From Trinickia terrae (GTDB lineage Bacteria; Pseudomonadota; Gammaproteobacteria; Burkholderiales; Burkholderiaceae), in contig NZ_SWJE01000012.1 in assembly GCF_005144415.1 (NCBI RefSeq), forward strand, positions 62,001 through 126,000: a stretch of DNA of 64,000 nucleotides. Direction: 5' to 3'. The notes below the pieces were generated by a model. It was not told where the DNA came from, did not search any database, and was given only the letters and a program-made list of their open reading frames with translations. Below are positions 24,300 through 32,909 of the stretch, one piece after another. A program made the position numbers and the translations under genes. The stretch's first letter is position 1; every line of letters begins with the position of its first letter.

Positions 24300-25460
24300 T
24301 CAGCGGCTTGCCGCCACGCTTGCGCCACGAGTCGCGTCGCGGCGCAGCCGGCCGATCCGCTCCCAATCGAGTCGAATGCCGAGTCCAGGTCCATCGGGCA
24401 GGGCCAGCGAAAAATTCTCATAGCGCAAGGGCTCGGCGAGAATCTCTTCGGTCAAGAGAAGCGGGCCGAACAGCTCCGTTCCCCACTTGAGCTCGCAGAA
24501 CGTGCTGAAGAGCTGCGCCGATGCGATCGTGCCGACCGCGCCTTCGAGCATCGTCCCGCCATAAAGGTCGATGCCGGATGCGAGCGCGATCGCGGCCACG
24601 TCGGCCGCGCCCTTCAGGCCGCCCGATTGCGCGATCTTCACCGCGAAGACATCGGCGGACTTCGTGCTGGCCAATGCAAAGGCGTCGACCGGGCCATGCA
24701 GCGATTCGTCCGCCATCACCGGCACGCGCGCAAGCGCCGTGAGCCGCTTGAGCCCGCGCGGATTGCCGGTGCCGATGGGCTGCTCGACGAGATCCACGCC
24801 GGCGTCCGCGAGACGCCCGATCGCCCATACCGCCTCCGCCTCGCTCCACGCCTGGTTGACATCGACGCGCACCTCGGCGCGGCCGCCGAGCGCCGACTTG
24901 ATCGCGGCGACATGCGCGACGTCGTCCGCGACGGCGCGCGCGCCGATCTTGAGCTTGAAGATGCGATGGCGTTTCTTGTCGAGCATCGTTTGCGCTTCGT
25001 CGATATCGCGCTGCGTGTCGCCGCTCGCGAGCGTCCACGCGACTTCCACCGCATCGCGCACGCGCCCGCCGAACAGCTCCGAGAGCGGCACGCCGGCGCG
25101 TTGCGCCTGTGCGTCGTAGAGCGCGGTTTCCAGCGCGCACTTCGCGAAGCGATTGCCTTGGAACAGCGTGCGCAGGCGCTTCATCGCCGCGCCCGGACGC
25201 GTGGCGTCCATGCCTTTGAGCGTCGGCGCGAAGTAGGTGTCGATGTTGGTCTTGATGCTTTCGGGGCTTTCCTCGCCATAGGCGAGCCCGCCGATCGTCG
25301 TCGCCTCACCCCAGCCTGTTATACCGTCAGAGCATTGAACACCGACGAGCACCAGGGTCTGGCAATGCATCGTCGCGACCGACAGCTTGTGCGGGCGGAT
25401 CGTGGGGACGTCGACGAGAATCGTCTCGACGGCATCGATTTTCAAAGGGGTTGCAGACAT
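24300..25460 (-). CDS. catB: Muconate cycloisomerase
   Basis: 386 residues, enolase superfamily, MLE subgroup. 'FKLKIGARAVADDV' contains the catalytic K-x-K region, 'VRVDVNQAW' supplies Asp and Asn near the metal, 'LVEQPIGTGN' the Glu, 'VMADESL' the Asp, and 'VFAVKIAQSGG' the second catalytic Lys. It lactonises cis,cis-muconate to muconolactone, with Mn2+ or Mg2+. First gene of catBAC; ATG 25460 with AGGAG upstream and a CatR/BenM-type box 78-92 bp ahead. Confidence 0.95.
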   Translation of the reverse strand: MSATPLKIDAVETILVDVPTIRPHKLSVATMHCQTLVLVGVQCSDGITGWGEATTIGGLAYGEESPESIKTNIDTYFAPTLKGMDATRPGAAMKRLRTLFQGNRFAKCALETALYDAQAQRAGVPLSELFGGRVRDAVEVAWTLASGDTQRDIDEAQTMLDKKRHRIFKLKIGARAVADDVAHVAAIKSALGGRAEVRVDVNQAWSEAEAVWAIGRLADAGVDLVEQPIGTGNPRGLKRLTALARVPVMADESLHGPVDAFALASTKSADVFAVKIAQSGGLKGAADVAAIALASGIDLYGGTMLEGAVGTIASAQLFSTFCELKWGTELFGPLLLTEEILAEPLRYENFSLALPDGPGLGIRLDWERIGRLRRDATRGASVAASR

Positions 25461-25504
25461 GCGGCTTGCTCCTGTCTCATGCAGACCATACTAAGAGCCG
25501 CAAG

Positions 25505-25552
25505 CGAATCGGTCCAACACCGATTCGGTCTGCATTCATACCTTATAGGTAT
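25505..25552 (-). promoter_or_regulatory. catB promoter region with CatR/BenM-type box and adjacent palindrome
   Basis: ATACCTTATAGGTAT at 25538-25552 is a perfect ATAC-N7-GTAT, the recognition-site consensus known for BenM/CatM/CatR LysR regulators at cat promoters. Closer to catB, CGAATCGGT (25505-25513) and ACCGATTCG (25519-25527) form a 9-bp inverted repeat with a 5-bp loop, possibly a second site. No catR gene is adjacent, so the regulator must be encoded elsewhere. Confidence 0.75.
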
Positions 25553-25558
25553 GCAAGG

Positions 25559-26170
25559 TTACCGGCACGCCGGGTCGTTCTTGTGTTCGCGGCACCAGTC
25601 TTCGGGACGCCATTGTCCGAACGTCACCGGATGCTTGCTGTCGGCCTTGGTGACCTTGGCAGGGTCTGCTTGCAGCGCATCGCCATTCGGATCGTCGCCC
25701 AAATGCGAGCTTTGCACGATTTCCTTGTGGAACAGCCAGTCGCGCCGTCCGGCGTCGTAATGGAACGTGATGTAGTCGCTCCAATGCTGGCCGCACGCCA
25801 CTTCGTTTTGAACCGTAAAGTAACGGTCCTTGATCGCGAGCCCGCTGTCGCCGTTATCGGTGAAGGGGTCGCACTGCAGGGCATCGTCGGCGTGCATCAC
25901 GACCGCATCGTTTCGCGCCGCAAGTTTGAACGTGCCGCCGGGATTTTGCGTGACGATCAAAAGCGGGCGAGGCGACGGCTCGCCGCGCGTGTCGACGTGT
26001 CGATGCACGACCACCAGATAGCCGGGCCGCTTGCCGTCGTCGAGCGGGCCTGCCGCATAGCTCAGCACCTCGAAGCCCTTCGGGATGAGCTTGACGACCT
26101 CAGGCGGCAATCCGGCCGCCAGCACCACGCTCGACGCAAGCAATCCGATCGTGAACACAATACGTTTCAT
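25559..26170 (-). CDS. Secreted hypothetical protein
   Basis: 203 residues from ATG 26170 (GAGGGCGCTG upstream) with a clean 18-20 residue signal peptide ('RIVFTIGLLASSVVLAAG'). The mature part has 'DDGKRPGYLVVVHR', 'DRYFTVQNEVACGQHWSDYITFHYD' and a C-terminal 'DWCREHKNDPACR', with four Cys in total that could form disulfides. This looks like a periplasmic protein widespread in Burkholderiaceae but I cannot name a function. It is downstream of the aldehyde dehydrogenase gene, separated by a terminator hairpin, and ends ~100 bp before catB. Confidence 0.8.
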   Translation of the reverse strand: MKRIVFTIGLLASSVVLAAGLPPEVVKLIPKGFEVLSYAAGPLDDGKRPGYLVVVHRHVDTRGEPSPRPLLIVTQNPGGTFKLAARNDAVVMHADDALQCDPFTDNGDSGLAIKDRYFTVQNEVACGQHWSDYITFHYDAGRRDWLFHKEIVQSSHLGDDPNGDALQADPAKVTKADSKHPVTFGQWRPEDWCREHKNDPACR

Positions 26171-26186
26171 CAGCGCCCTCAAAATC

Positions 26187-26219
26187 GCAAAGGGCCGTCG
26201 CCAAGCAACGGCCCTTTGC
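26187..26219 (-). terminator. Rho-independent terminator after the aldehyde dehydrogenase
   Basis: GCAAAGGGCCGT (26187-26198) pairs perfectly with ACGGCCCTTTGC (26208-26219), 9-nt loop. Read on the minus strand it lies 27 bp after the dehydrogenase stop and is followed by a short T-rich run (GATTTTG). It also overlaps the leader of the downstream hypothetical gene. Confidence 0.75.
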
Positions 26220-26245
26220 ATCGACACGGCATCAAAGCGCCGAAG

Positions 26246-27874
26246 TCAAAGAATGAACCCAGTGTTGATGAACTTCGACTGATGCTCGTTGACGATCGCA
26301 TCGAGCAAGGCCTTGCTCGCATCGGTTTCCTTTGCCGCGACCATCGAACGGATCGAGAAGCAGCGCAGCGCATCGGTCACCGACAACGTGCCTTCGGCAG
26401 AATCCTTGCGCCCCGCGAACGGGAACGTATCGGGACCGCGCTGGCATTGGCAGTTCAGGTTCACGCGGCACACCTGGTTGACGAGCGGATCGACGAGCGC
26501 GCCGATCTGCGCCGGGTTCTGTCCGAAGATGCTCACCTGCTGGCCGTGGTCCGACGTGATCACGTAGTCGAGCGCGGTCTCGAGATCGTCGAACGGCGCG
26601 ACCGGAATCAACGGCCCGAACTGCTCTTCGCGATAGAGCATCATGCCTTCGCTCACCGGGTAGACGACGGCCGGATAGAACAGCGTCTTGCAGAACACGC
26701 CGCCGCCTTCGTTGACCACGCTCGCGCCCTTGGCTTTGGCGTCGTCGATGGCCGCGGTCATGTATGCCGTGCGATGCATGCCGGGCAGCGGCGTGATATT
26801 CACGCCCGCCTCCCACGGCATGCCGAACTTGAGCTTGGCCAATTCCTCGACGAAGCGCTTGATGAACGGCTCGACGATCGAGCGATGCACGAGCAGCATC
26901 TTGAGCGCCGTGCAACGCTGCCCGTTGAACGACAGCGCGCCGAGCAGGCACTCCTTCACGGTCAGCTCGAGATCGGCATCGGGCAGCACGATCGCGGCGT
27001 TCTTCGCGTCGAGCCCGAGAATCGCGCGCAGCCGGTGCGACTTCGGATGCTGCTTCTTCAAGTGATCGGCGACCTTGCTCGAACCGATCAGGGCGAGCAC
27101 GTCGATCTTGCCCGAGGCGAGCATATGCGGCACCACGACCGCGCCCGGCGCGTAGATCGTATTGATCACGCCCTTGGGGAACGCGGTGCGGAACGCTTCG
27201 AGCAGCGGCTCGAACAGCAGCGTGCCGTATTGCGGCGGCTTGAACACCACCGTGTTGCCCATCAGCAGGGCGGGGATCAGCGTGGCGAACGTCTCGTTGA
27301 GCGGATAGTTGTACGGCCCCATGCAGAGCACGACGCCCAGCGGCGCACGCCGGATCTGGCCGATCGTGTGCTCGTTGATGACGAAGCGCGAGTTGCTGTT
27401 GTCGAGATCCTTGAGCGCGTCGATCGTCTGCAGCATGTAGGTGACCGTGCGATCGAACTCCTTGGCCGAATCGGCCGCGCTCTTGCCGATCTCCCACATG
27501 ATGAGGTTGACGATCTCCCTGCGCCGCCCAACCATTTGCCGGATGAAATCCTGCATGCACGCGATGCGCTGCGCCACCGTCATCGTCGGCCACTCGCCGC
27601 GGCCGTGGTCGTAGGCGCGCACGGCCGCATCGAGCGCGGCATCGCTCTCGGGCTCGCCCATCACGGGGTAGCTGCCGATCTCCACCTGCTCGACCTCGCC
27701 AGCCGCCGTACGCACGCAGACCGGCGAAAGCACCGTCTTGCACTGGCCCTCCCACGGACGCAATTCGCCATCGACGAGCGACACACGTTGATGGATCGGC
27801 GACGGCAGGCTTGCCTGCTCCGGCACTTTGTCCGCTTCGGGAAACAACTGCTTCAAGTCGTCAAACGTGATCAT
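26246..27874 (-). CDS. NADP-dependent glyceraldehyde-3-phosphate dehydrogenase-like aldehyde dehydrogenase
   Basis: 542 residues from ATG 27874 (GAGGAGCGTCCCC upstream). ALDH superfamily: 'PLGVVLCMGPYNYPLNETFATLIPALLMGNTVVFKPPQYG' (cofactor site), 'ALIGSSKVADHL', 'ILGLDAKNAAIVLPDADLE' (the position of the general base Glu is occupied differently) and 'SFNGQRCTALKMLLVH' with the catalytic Cys. Overall length and motif spacing fit the plant-type/GapN group that oxidises glyceraldehyde 3-phosphate non-phosphorylatingly with NADP. It is divergent from a LysR, 97 bp apart. Confidence 0.78.
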   Translation of the reverse strand: MITFDDLKQLFPEADKVPEQASLPSPIHQRVSLVDGELRPWEGQCKTVLSPVCVRTAAGEVEQVEIGSYPVMGEPESDAALDAAVRAYDHGRGEWPTMTVAQRIACMQDFIRQMVGRRREIVNLIMWEIGKSAADSAKEFDRTVTYMLQTIDALKDLDNSNSRFVINEHTIGQIRRAPLGVVLCMGPYNYPLNETFATLIPALLMGNTVVFKPPQYGTLLFEPLLEAFRTAFPKGVINTIYAPGAVVVPHMLASGKIDVLALIGSSKVADHLKKQHPKSHRLRAILGLDAKNAAIVLPDADLELTVKECLLGALSFNGQRCTALKMLLVHRSIVEPFIKRFVEELAKLKFGMPWEAGVNITPLPGMHRTAYMTAAIDDAKAKGASVVNEGGGVFCKTLFYPAVVYPVSEGMMLYREEQFGPLIPVAPFDDLETALDYVITSDHGQQVSIFGQNPAQIGALVDPLVNQVCRVNLNCQCQRGPDTFPFAGRKDSAEGTLSVTDALRCFSIRSMVAAKETDASKALLDAIVNEHQSKFINTGFIL

Positions 27875-27970
27875 GGGGACGCTCCTCGTGAAGGTTGCCG
27901 GACTTCGAGCAATGCTACTGCCAAAGCAAAGGCGCACGCCAGGGTGATAGGATCGGCGCACTCATATGAC

Positions 27971-28876
27971 ATGGATTCGCCGATGCCGCGCGAGAACTTC
28001 AACGACCTGCTGGCGTTCATCGCCGTCGCACGCGAACGCAGCTTTACGCGCGCCGCCGCGCAGCTCGGCGTGTCGCAATCGGCGCTGAGCCACACGGTTC
28101 GCGCGCTCGAGACCCGTCTCGGCGTGCGCCTCTTGACGCGCACCACGCGCAGCGTCTCCCCCACCGAGGCGGGCGAGCGTCTGCTCCTTGCGCTGGCGCC
28201 CCGCTTCGAGGAGATCGAAACCGAGCTGGCCGCCGTGAGCGAGATGCGCGACAAGCCGGCGGGCACGGTCCGCATCACCGCGATCGACTACGTGATCAAG
28301 ACCATCCTCTGGCCGAGACTGTCGAAGCTGCTGCGCAACTACCCCGACATCAAGGTCGAGTTCGTCAACGAATACGGGCTGACCGACATCGTCGCAGAAC
28401 GATATGACATCGGCGTGCGTCACGGCGACCAGGTCGCCAAGGACATGATCGCCGTGCGCATCTCGCCCGACGTGCGCATGGCGATCGTCGGCGCGCCTTC
28501 CTACTTGAAGAAACACCCGGCGCCGGTCAAGCCCGAAGAGCTTGTCGCGCATGACTGCATCAATCTGCGCTTGCCGACGCGCGGCTCGCTCTACGCGTGG
28601 GAGCTCAAGAAGGGCAAGCGCGCGCTGCAAGTGCGCGTCGACGGCCAGTTGATCTTCAACGGCACTTACCACATGCTCGATGCGGCGCTGGCCGGATTCG
28701 GCCTCGCTTACTTGCCGGCGGACCTGGTCGAGCCGCATGTCGCCGCCGGACGCCTCAGACGGGTGATGGAAGATTGGGTCGCGACCTTCCCCGGCTACCA
28801 CGTCTATTACCCGAGCCGCCGCCAGTCTTCGCGTGCGCTGGCCCTCGTGATCGACGCACTGCGCTACCGGCCTTGA
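27971..28876 (+). CDS. LysR-family regulator (aldo/keto reductase-linked type)
   Basis: 302 residues from ATG 27971; an in-frame ATG at 27983 ('MPRENFNDLLAFIAVARERSFTRAAAQLGVSQSALSHTVRALETRLGVRLLTR') is an alternative. The effector domain has 'AIDYVIKTILWPRLSKLLRNYPDIKVEFV' and 'RYDIGVRHGDQVAKDMIAVRISPD', the subgroup often found next to aldo/keto reductases. It sits between the divergent dehydrogenase and the co-directional reductase (136 bp downstream) and may control either. It does not look like CatR. Confidence 0.87.
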   Translation: MDSPMPRENFNDLLAFIAVARERSFTRAAAQLGVSQSALSHTVRALETRLGVRLLTRTTRSVSPTEAGERLLLALAPRFEEIETELAAVSEMRDKPAGTVRITAIDYVIKTILWPRLSKLLRNYPDIKVEFVNEYGLTDIVAERYDIGVRHGDQVAKDMIAVRISPDVRMAIVGAPSYLKKHPAPVKPEELVAHDCINLRLPTRGSLYAWELKKGKRALQVRVDGQLIFNGTYHMLDAALAGFGLAYLPADLVEPHVAAGRLRRVMEDWVATFPGYHVYYPSRRQSSRALALVIDALRYRP

Positions 28877-29012
28877 GCGCCATGAGCGCATCACTCATGA
28901 ATGCTGCTCATAACCACATGCGGTTTGTCGGGCTTTATCGCCGAAGGCCATCGTCCTTAACATCTCCGGCGTGAACGAACGGCAGGCGCAAGCCTGCATG
29001 GAGATACAGACG

Positions 29013-30023
29013 ATGGATTACCGCTACCTGGGCCGCAGCGCCCTCAAGGTGTCGCCGCTGTGCCTGGGCGCCATGATGTTCGGCGGCGAGACCGATGAGC
29101 CCACCGCCAAGCGCATCATCGACAAAGCCTTCGATCAAGGCATCAACTTCATCGACACCGCCGACGTCTATCACGCCGGCCGTTCCGAGGAAATCGTGGG
29201 CCGCGCGATCGCGAGCCGCCGCGACCGCTGGGTCGTCGCGACGAAATTCGGCTTCCCGGCCGGGCCAGGCGCGGAACCGAACGAGCAAGGCCAGTCGCGC
29301 AAGTGGATCCACCAGTCCGTCGACGCGAGCCTGAAGCGCCTCGGCACCGACTACGTCGACATCCTCTACTTCCACCGCGCGCTCACCGATGCGCCGATGG
29401 AAGAAGGCGTGCGCGCCGTCGGCGACCTGATCCGCCAGGGCAAGGTGCGCTATTTCGGCGTGTCGAACTTTCGCGGCTGGCGCATCGCCGAGATCGTGCG
29501 GCTGGCGGATCAGCTCGGCATCGACCGTCCGGTTGCGAGCGAGCCGCTCTACAACATGGTCGACCGCACTGCGGAAGTCGAGCACCTGCCGGCCGCCGCT
29601 CACTACGGCGTAGGCGTCGTGCCGTATAGCCCGCTCGCGCGCGGCGTGCTCACCGGCAAGTACGCCGTCGATGCGCCGCCGCCCGCCGGCTCGCGCGCCG
29701 GCCGCGGCGACAAGCGCATCCAGCAGACGGAATGGCGTCCGGAGTCGCTTGCCGTCGCACAGAAGGTTGCGGCGCACGCGGCGGCGCGCGGCACGACGTC
29801 GATTGCCTTTGCGCTCGCATGGGTGCTCAAGAACCGCCTCGTCAGTTCCACCATCGCCGGACCGCGCACGGAAGCGCACTGGGACAGCTACGTCGATGCG
29901 CTGAAACTCCGGCTCGATGCGGAAGACGAGCAGTTCGCAGACAGCCTCGTATCGCCAGGACATGCCTCGACGCCCGGCTATACCGACCCCGGATATCCGA
30001 TCGAAGGCAGACCAAGCAAGTAA
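29013..30023 (+). CDS. Aldo/keto reductase
   Basis: 336 residues from ATG 29013 (GGAG 9 nt upstream; the ORF start at 28971 has no such site). (alpha/beta)8 NADPH-dependent oxidoreductase with the catalytic tetrad Asp/Tyr in 'FIDTADVYHAGRSEE', Lys in 'VVATKFG' and His in 'DILYFHRALTD', and the C-terminal cofactor segment 'STIAGPRTEAHWDSYV'. The substrate is a carbonyl compound not predictable from sequence. It is followed 81 bp later by a zinc alcohol dehydrogenase, another aldehyde-processing enzyme. Confidence 0.9.
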   Translation: MDYRYLGRSALKVSPLCLGAMMFGGETDEPTAKRIIDKAFDQGINFIDTADVYHAGRSEEIVGRAIASRRDRWVVATKFGFPAGPGAEPNEQGQSRKWIHQSVDASLKRLGTDYVDILYFHRALTDAPMEEGVRAVGDLIRQGKVRYFGVSNFRGWRIAEIVRLADQLGIDRPVASEPLYNMVDRTAEVEHLPAAAHYGVGVVPYSPLARGVLTGKYAVDAPPPAGSRAGRGDKRIQQTEWRPESLAVAQKVAAHAAARGTTSIAFALAWVLKNRLVSSTIAGPRTEAHWDSYVDALKLRLDAEDEQFADSLVSPGHASTPGYTDPGYPIEGRPSK

Positions 30024-30104
30024 TCGGAACTTCAACTATGCTCCACGGCGCGCGCTTCTTCGAAAGCAGCGCCTCTCGGCATTTTTCTCTCAGCTGGAGA
30101 CTTC

Positions 30105-31157
30105 ATGAACACGACCCATGCCTATGCCGCCGCCGACGCAAAGTCGCCGCTGGCTCCTTTTGAATTCAAGCGTCGCGATCTGCGCGACCACGATGTGCAG
30201 ATGGACGTGCTGTTCTGCGGCGTCTGCCACTCGGATCTGCACACCGCTCGCAACGAGTGGAAAAACGCCGTGTATCCGGTGGTTCCCGGCCATGAGATCG
30301 TCGGCCGCGTGACGGCGATCGGTCCGGAAGTGACGAAGTACAAGGTGGGCGACCTGGTCGGCGTGGGCTGCCTCGTCGATTCGTGCCGCACGTGCGCGAG
30401 CTGCGCCGAAGGCCTCGAGCAGTATTGCGAAAATGGTTTCGTCGGCACGTATAACGGCCCGGATCGCATCACGGGCGAGAACACTTACGGCGGCTACTCG
30501 ACCAATCTCGTCGTCGACGAAGAGTTTGTGCTGCGCGTGCCGCCTAATCTCGATCCTGCCGGCGTCGCACCGCTTCTGTGCGCGGGCATCACGACCTACT
30601 CGCCGCTGCGCACCTGGGGTGCGGGTCCGGGCAAGAAAGTGGGCATCGTCGGCCTCGGCGGCCTCGGACACATGGGCGTGAAGCTCGCGCATGCGATGGG
30701 CGCGCACGTCGTGTTGTTCACGACGTCCGCCTCGAAAGTCGAAGACGCGAAGCGCCTCGGCGCAGACGAAGTGGTGATCTCGAAGAACGCCGGCGAGATG
30801 GCCGCGCATGCCAACAGCTTCGACCTGATCGTCAACACGGTGGCGGCGCAGCACGACCTGAACCCGTTCATCGGCCTGCTCAAGCGCGACGGCACGCTCA
30901 CGCTCGTCGGCGCGCCGGAGCACGATCATCCGTCGCCGCAGGTGTTCAACCTGATCTTCAAGCGCCGCCGTCTCGCGGGCTCGCTGATCGGCGGCATCGC
31001 CGAGACGCAGGAGATGCTCGATTTCTGCGGCGAGCACGGCATCACCGCCGACATCGAGATGATCCCGATGCAGAAGATCAACGACGCCTACGAGCGCATG
31101 CTCAAGAGCGACGTGAAGTACCGCTTCGTCATCGATCTGGATTCGCTGCGCAAGTAA
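30105..31157 (+). CDS. Zinc-dependent NAD(P) alcohol dehydrogenase (YahK/CAD type)
   Basis: 350 residues of the medium-chain dehydrogenase family. Catalytic zinc ligands lie in 'GVCHSDLHTARNEW' and 'PGHEIVGRV', structural zinc in 'CRTCASCAEGLEQYC', and the NAD(P) Rossmann motif is 'VGIVGLGGLGHMGVKLA'. The 'YPVVPGHE' and 'TYGGYSTNLVVDE' blocks are typical of the cinnamyl-alcohol/YahK group, which reduces a wide range of aldehydes with NADPH. ATG 30105 has a GGAGA upstream (GGAGACTTC). Confidence 0.92.
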   Translation: MNTTHAYAAADAKSPLAPFEFKRRDLRDHDVQMDVLFCGVCHSDLHTARNEWKNAVYPVVPGHEIVGRVTAIGPEVTKYKVGDLVGVGCLVDSCRTCASCAEGLEQYCENGFVGTYNGPDRITGENTYGGYSTNLVVDEEFVLRVPPNLDPAGVAPLLCAGITTYSPLRTWGAGPGKKVGIVGLGGLGHMGVKLAHAMGAHVVLFTTSASKVEDAKRLGADEVVISKNAGEMAAHANSFDLIVNTVAAQHDLNPFIGLLKRDGTLTLVGAPEHDHPSPQVFNLIFKRRRLAGSLIGGIAETQEMLDFCGEHGITADIEMIPMQKINDAYERMLKSDVKYRFVIDLDSLRK

Positions 31158-31173
31158 TCGGCAACGCAGTCCA

Positions 31174-31968
31174 TCACTCCAGCGTGCGGATCGAATTGCT
31201 GATTCCGCGCGCGCAATCGATCACCGCCGGCGCAAGCCGCTGCTGCGCTTCCTCGAAGCTCCAGCGGCTCGTCGGCGCCACCACGTGCACGGCCGCCACC
31301 GGCCGCCCCTGGCTTCCCAGCACCGGCGCCGCGATCGTCATGTCGCCGATGAACAGCTCTTCGCGATTGGTCGCGTAGCCGTTGCGGCGCGCGTCGGCCA
31401 GTTGCGCCTCGATCGCCTCCAGGCTCGTCAGCGTGCGCGGCGTGAACGTTCTCAACTCCATCAGTTGCAAGCGCGCGCTCGCTTCATCGGGCGGCAGCGC
31501 GCTCAAGTACGCACGCCCCGACCCCGTGCAGAACATCGGAATCCGGCTGCCGATCGGCATGTGGATCGGCACGAACTTCGTCGACACGAAACGCGCGACA
31601 TACACCATCTCGTCGTCGTCGGGCTCGGTCAGGTTCGTGGTCTCGCCGGTCAGGTTGGTGAGCTCCGAGAGAAACGGATTGGCGACGTCGATCAGCGTAT
31701 CCGCCGCCAGATAGTTGAAGCCGATCTGCATCACGCGCGGCGTGAGCTGGTAGCGCCGCGTGAGCGGATGCTTTCTCACGTAGCCGAGCTTTTCGAGCGT
31801 ATAGATCATGCGCTGCGCCGAGCTCTTCGTGATCGACGTCGCCTCGGCGACCTCCGCGAGCGTCATCGTGCGCCGCTTCGCGCTGAACGCGCGCAGCACA
31901 GCGAGCCCTTTTTCGAGCGACTGGTTGAAGAGGAGATCGGTGGAGGTGTCGTCGGCAGGCGCGCCCAT
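31174..31968 (-). CDS. IclR-family regulator of the adjacent ABC operon
   Basis: 264 residues from ATG 31968; the longer frame to 32145 is promoter DNA. Winged helix at about residues 15-85 ('MTLAEVAEATSITKSSAQRMIYTLEKLGYV') and IclR effector domain ('DDDEMVYVARF...MPIGSRIPMFCTGSGRAYLSALP'). It is divergent from the amine/amino-acid ABC operon starting at 32129, with an inverted repeat between them, so it most likely controls that operon and itself. Confidence 0.88.
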   Translation of the reverse strand: MGAPADDTSTDLLFNQSLEKGLAVLRAFSAKRRTMTLAEVAEATSITKSSAQRMIYTLEKLGYVRKHPLTRRYQLTPRVMQIGFNYLAADTLIDVANPFLSELTNLTGETTNLTEPDDDEMVYVARFVSTKFVPIHMPIGSRIPMFCTGSGRAYLSALPPDEASARLQLMELRTFTPRTLTSLEAIEAQLADARRNGYATNREELFIGDMTIAAPVLGSQGRPVAAVHVVAPTSRWSFEEAQQRLAPAVIDCARGISNSIRTLE

Positions 31969-32003
31969 GGTCAGTCCGATTGAGTTCGATTCCCCATCAT
32001 ATC

Positions 32004-32020
32004 GTATCGAATATCGATAC
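32004..32020. promoter_or_regulatory. Candidate IclR operator
   Basis: GTATCG-AATAT-CGATAC: a perfect 6-bp inverted repeat with 5-bp spacer, 36 bp ahead of the IclR start and 109 bp ahead of the ABC operon. It is the clearest symmetric element in the divergent gap. Confidence 0.55.
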
Positions 32021-32128
32021 ACAAAAATCTTCTTGCGATTTTTTTGACTCGTATACCATCGAATCACGGTCGAAATTGGCCAGCTGGCGGCTAGCCCTGT
32101 GCCCCTGTCCCTCACTGTGGAGATTCGT

Positions 32129-32905
32129 ATGGTTCCGTTCGTCAAGCGCGTCGCCGGCCTCGCCGCCGGCCTTGCAACCAGCCTTCTGATCGCCGCCGCG
32201 CCAGGGATGGCCGCGGGCGCCGAGCCGACCTACAAGGTTGGCGCGACGGCCACGGGCGTGCCGTTCACGTTCCTCGACGTGAAGTCGGGCGCGATCCAGG
32301 GAATGATGGTCGACGCGATCACGACGGCGGGCAAGGAAGCGGGCTTCCAGGTCGACGTGCAGCAGAGCGTGTTCTCCGCGCTGATCCCTTCGCTGACCAC
32401 GCAGAAGATCGACATCATCTCGGCTGCGATGCTCAAGACGCCCGCGCGCCAGCAGATCGTCGATTTCTCCGACACCGTCTACTCGTACGGCGAAGGGCTC
32501 ATGGTGAAGGCCGACGACACCGGCCACTACGCGTCGATGGACGACCTCAAGGGCCAGGTGGTCGGCGCGCAGGTAGGCACCGCCTTCGTCGACGCGCTGA
32601 ACAAGAAAGGCATCTTCAAGGAAGTGCGCACTTACGATTCGGTGGCCGACATCATGCGCGATGTCGCGCTCGGCCGGATCAAGGCCGGCTTCGGCGACCA
32701 GCCGATCATCGCGTACCAGCTCGAGCACGGCGCGAATGCGCAGGTGCGCCTCGTGAAGGAATACCAGCCGACGGTCAAGGGCCAGGTCTGCTTCGTCGTG
32801 CGCAAGGGCGACGCCGCCACGCTCGACCAGCTCAACACCGCGATCCGCAAGATGAAGACCGACGGCTCGCTGCAAGCGATCCTGCAGAAATGGCACATGG
32901 AGTGA
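32129..32905 (+). CDS. ABC transporter periplasmic binding protein (polar amino acid/amine type)
   Basis: 258 residues from ATG 32129 (TGGAGATTCGT upstream). A signal peptide of about 30 residues ends 'PGMAAGAEP'. The mature protein is a family 3 solute-binding protein: 'YKVGATATGVPFTFLD', 'IQGMMVDAITTAGKEAGFQVDVQQ', 'TQKIDIISAAMLKTPARQQIVDFSD', then 'LKGQVVGAQVGTAF'. First gene of a four-gene operon with permease, ATPase and an FAD oxidase. The ligand is probably an amino acid or polyamine-related amine, given the downstream oxidase. Confidence 0.9.
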   Translation: MVPFVKRVAGLAAGLATSLLIAAAPGMAAGAEPTYKVGATATGVPFTFLDVKSGAIQGMMVDAITTAGKEAGFQVDVQQSVFSALIPSLTTQKIDIISAAMLKTPARQQIVDFSDTVYSYGEGLMVKADDTGHYASMDDLKGQVVGAQVGTAFVDALNKKGIFKEVRTYDSVADIMRDVALGRIKAGFGDQPIIAYQLEHGANAQVRLVKEYQPTVKGQVCFVVRKGDAATLDQLNTAIRKMKTDGSLQAILQKWHME

Positions 32906-32909
32906 CGCG

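Noticed and set aside
25451-28876. 1141-codon frame ending in the LysR gene
   Set aside because: Only the last ~302 codons encode a real protein; the rest is antisense of the ALDH and hypothetical genes.
27971-28876. LysR gene as catR
   Set aside because: It is 2.5 kb from catB, not divergent from it, and its sequence type matches regulators near aldo/keto reductases.
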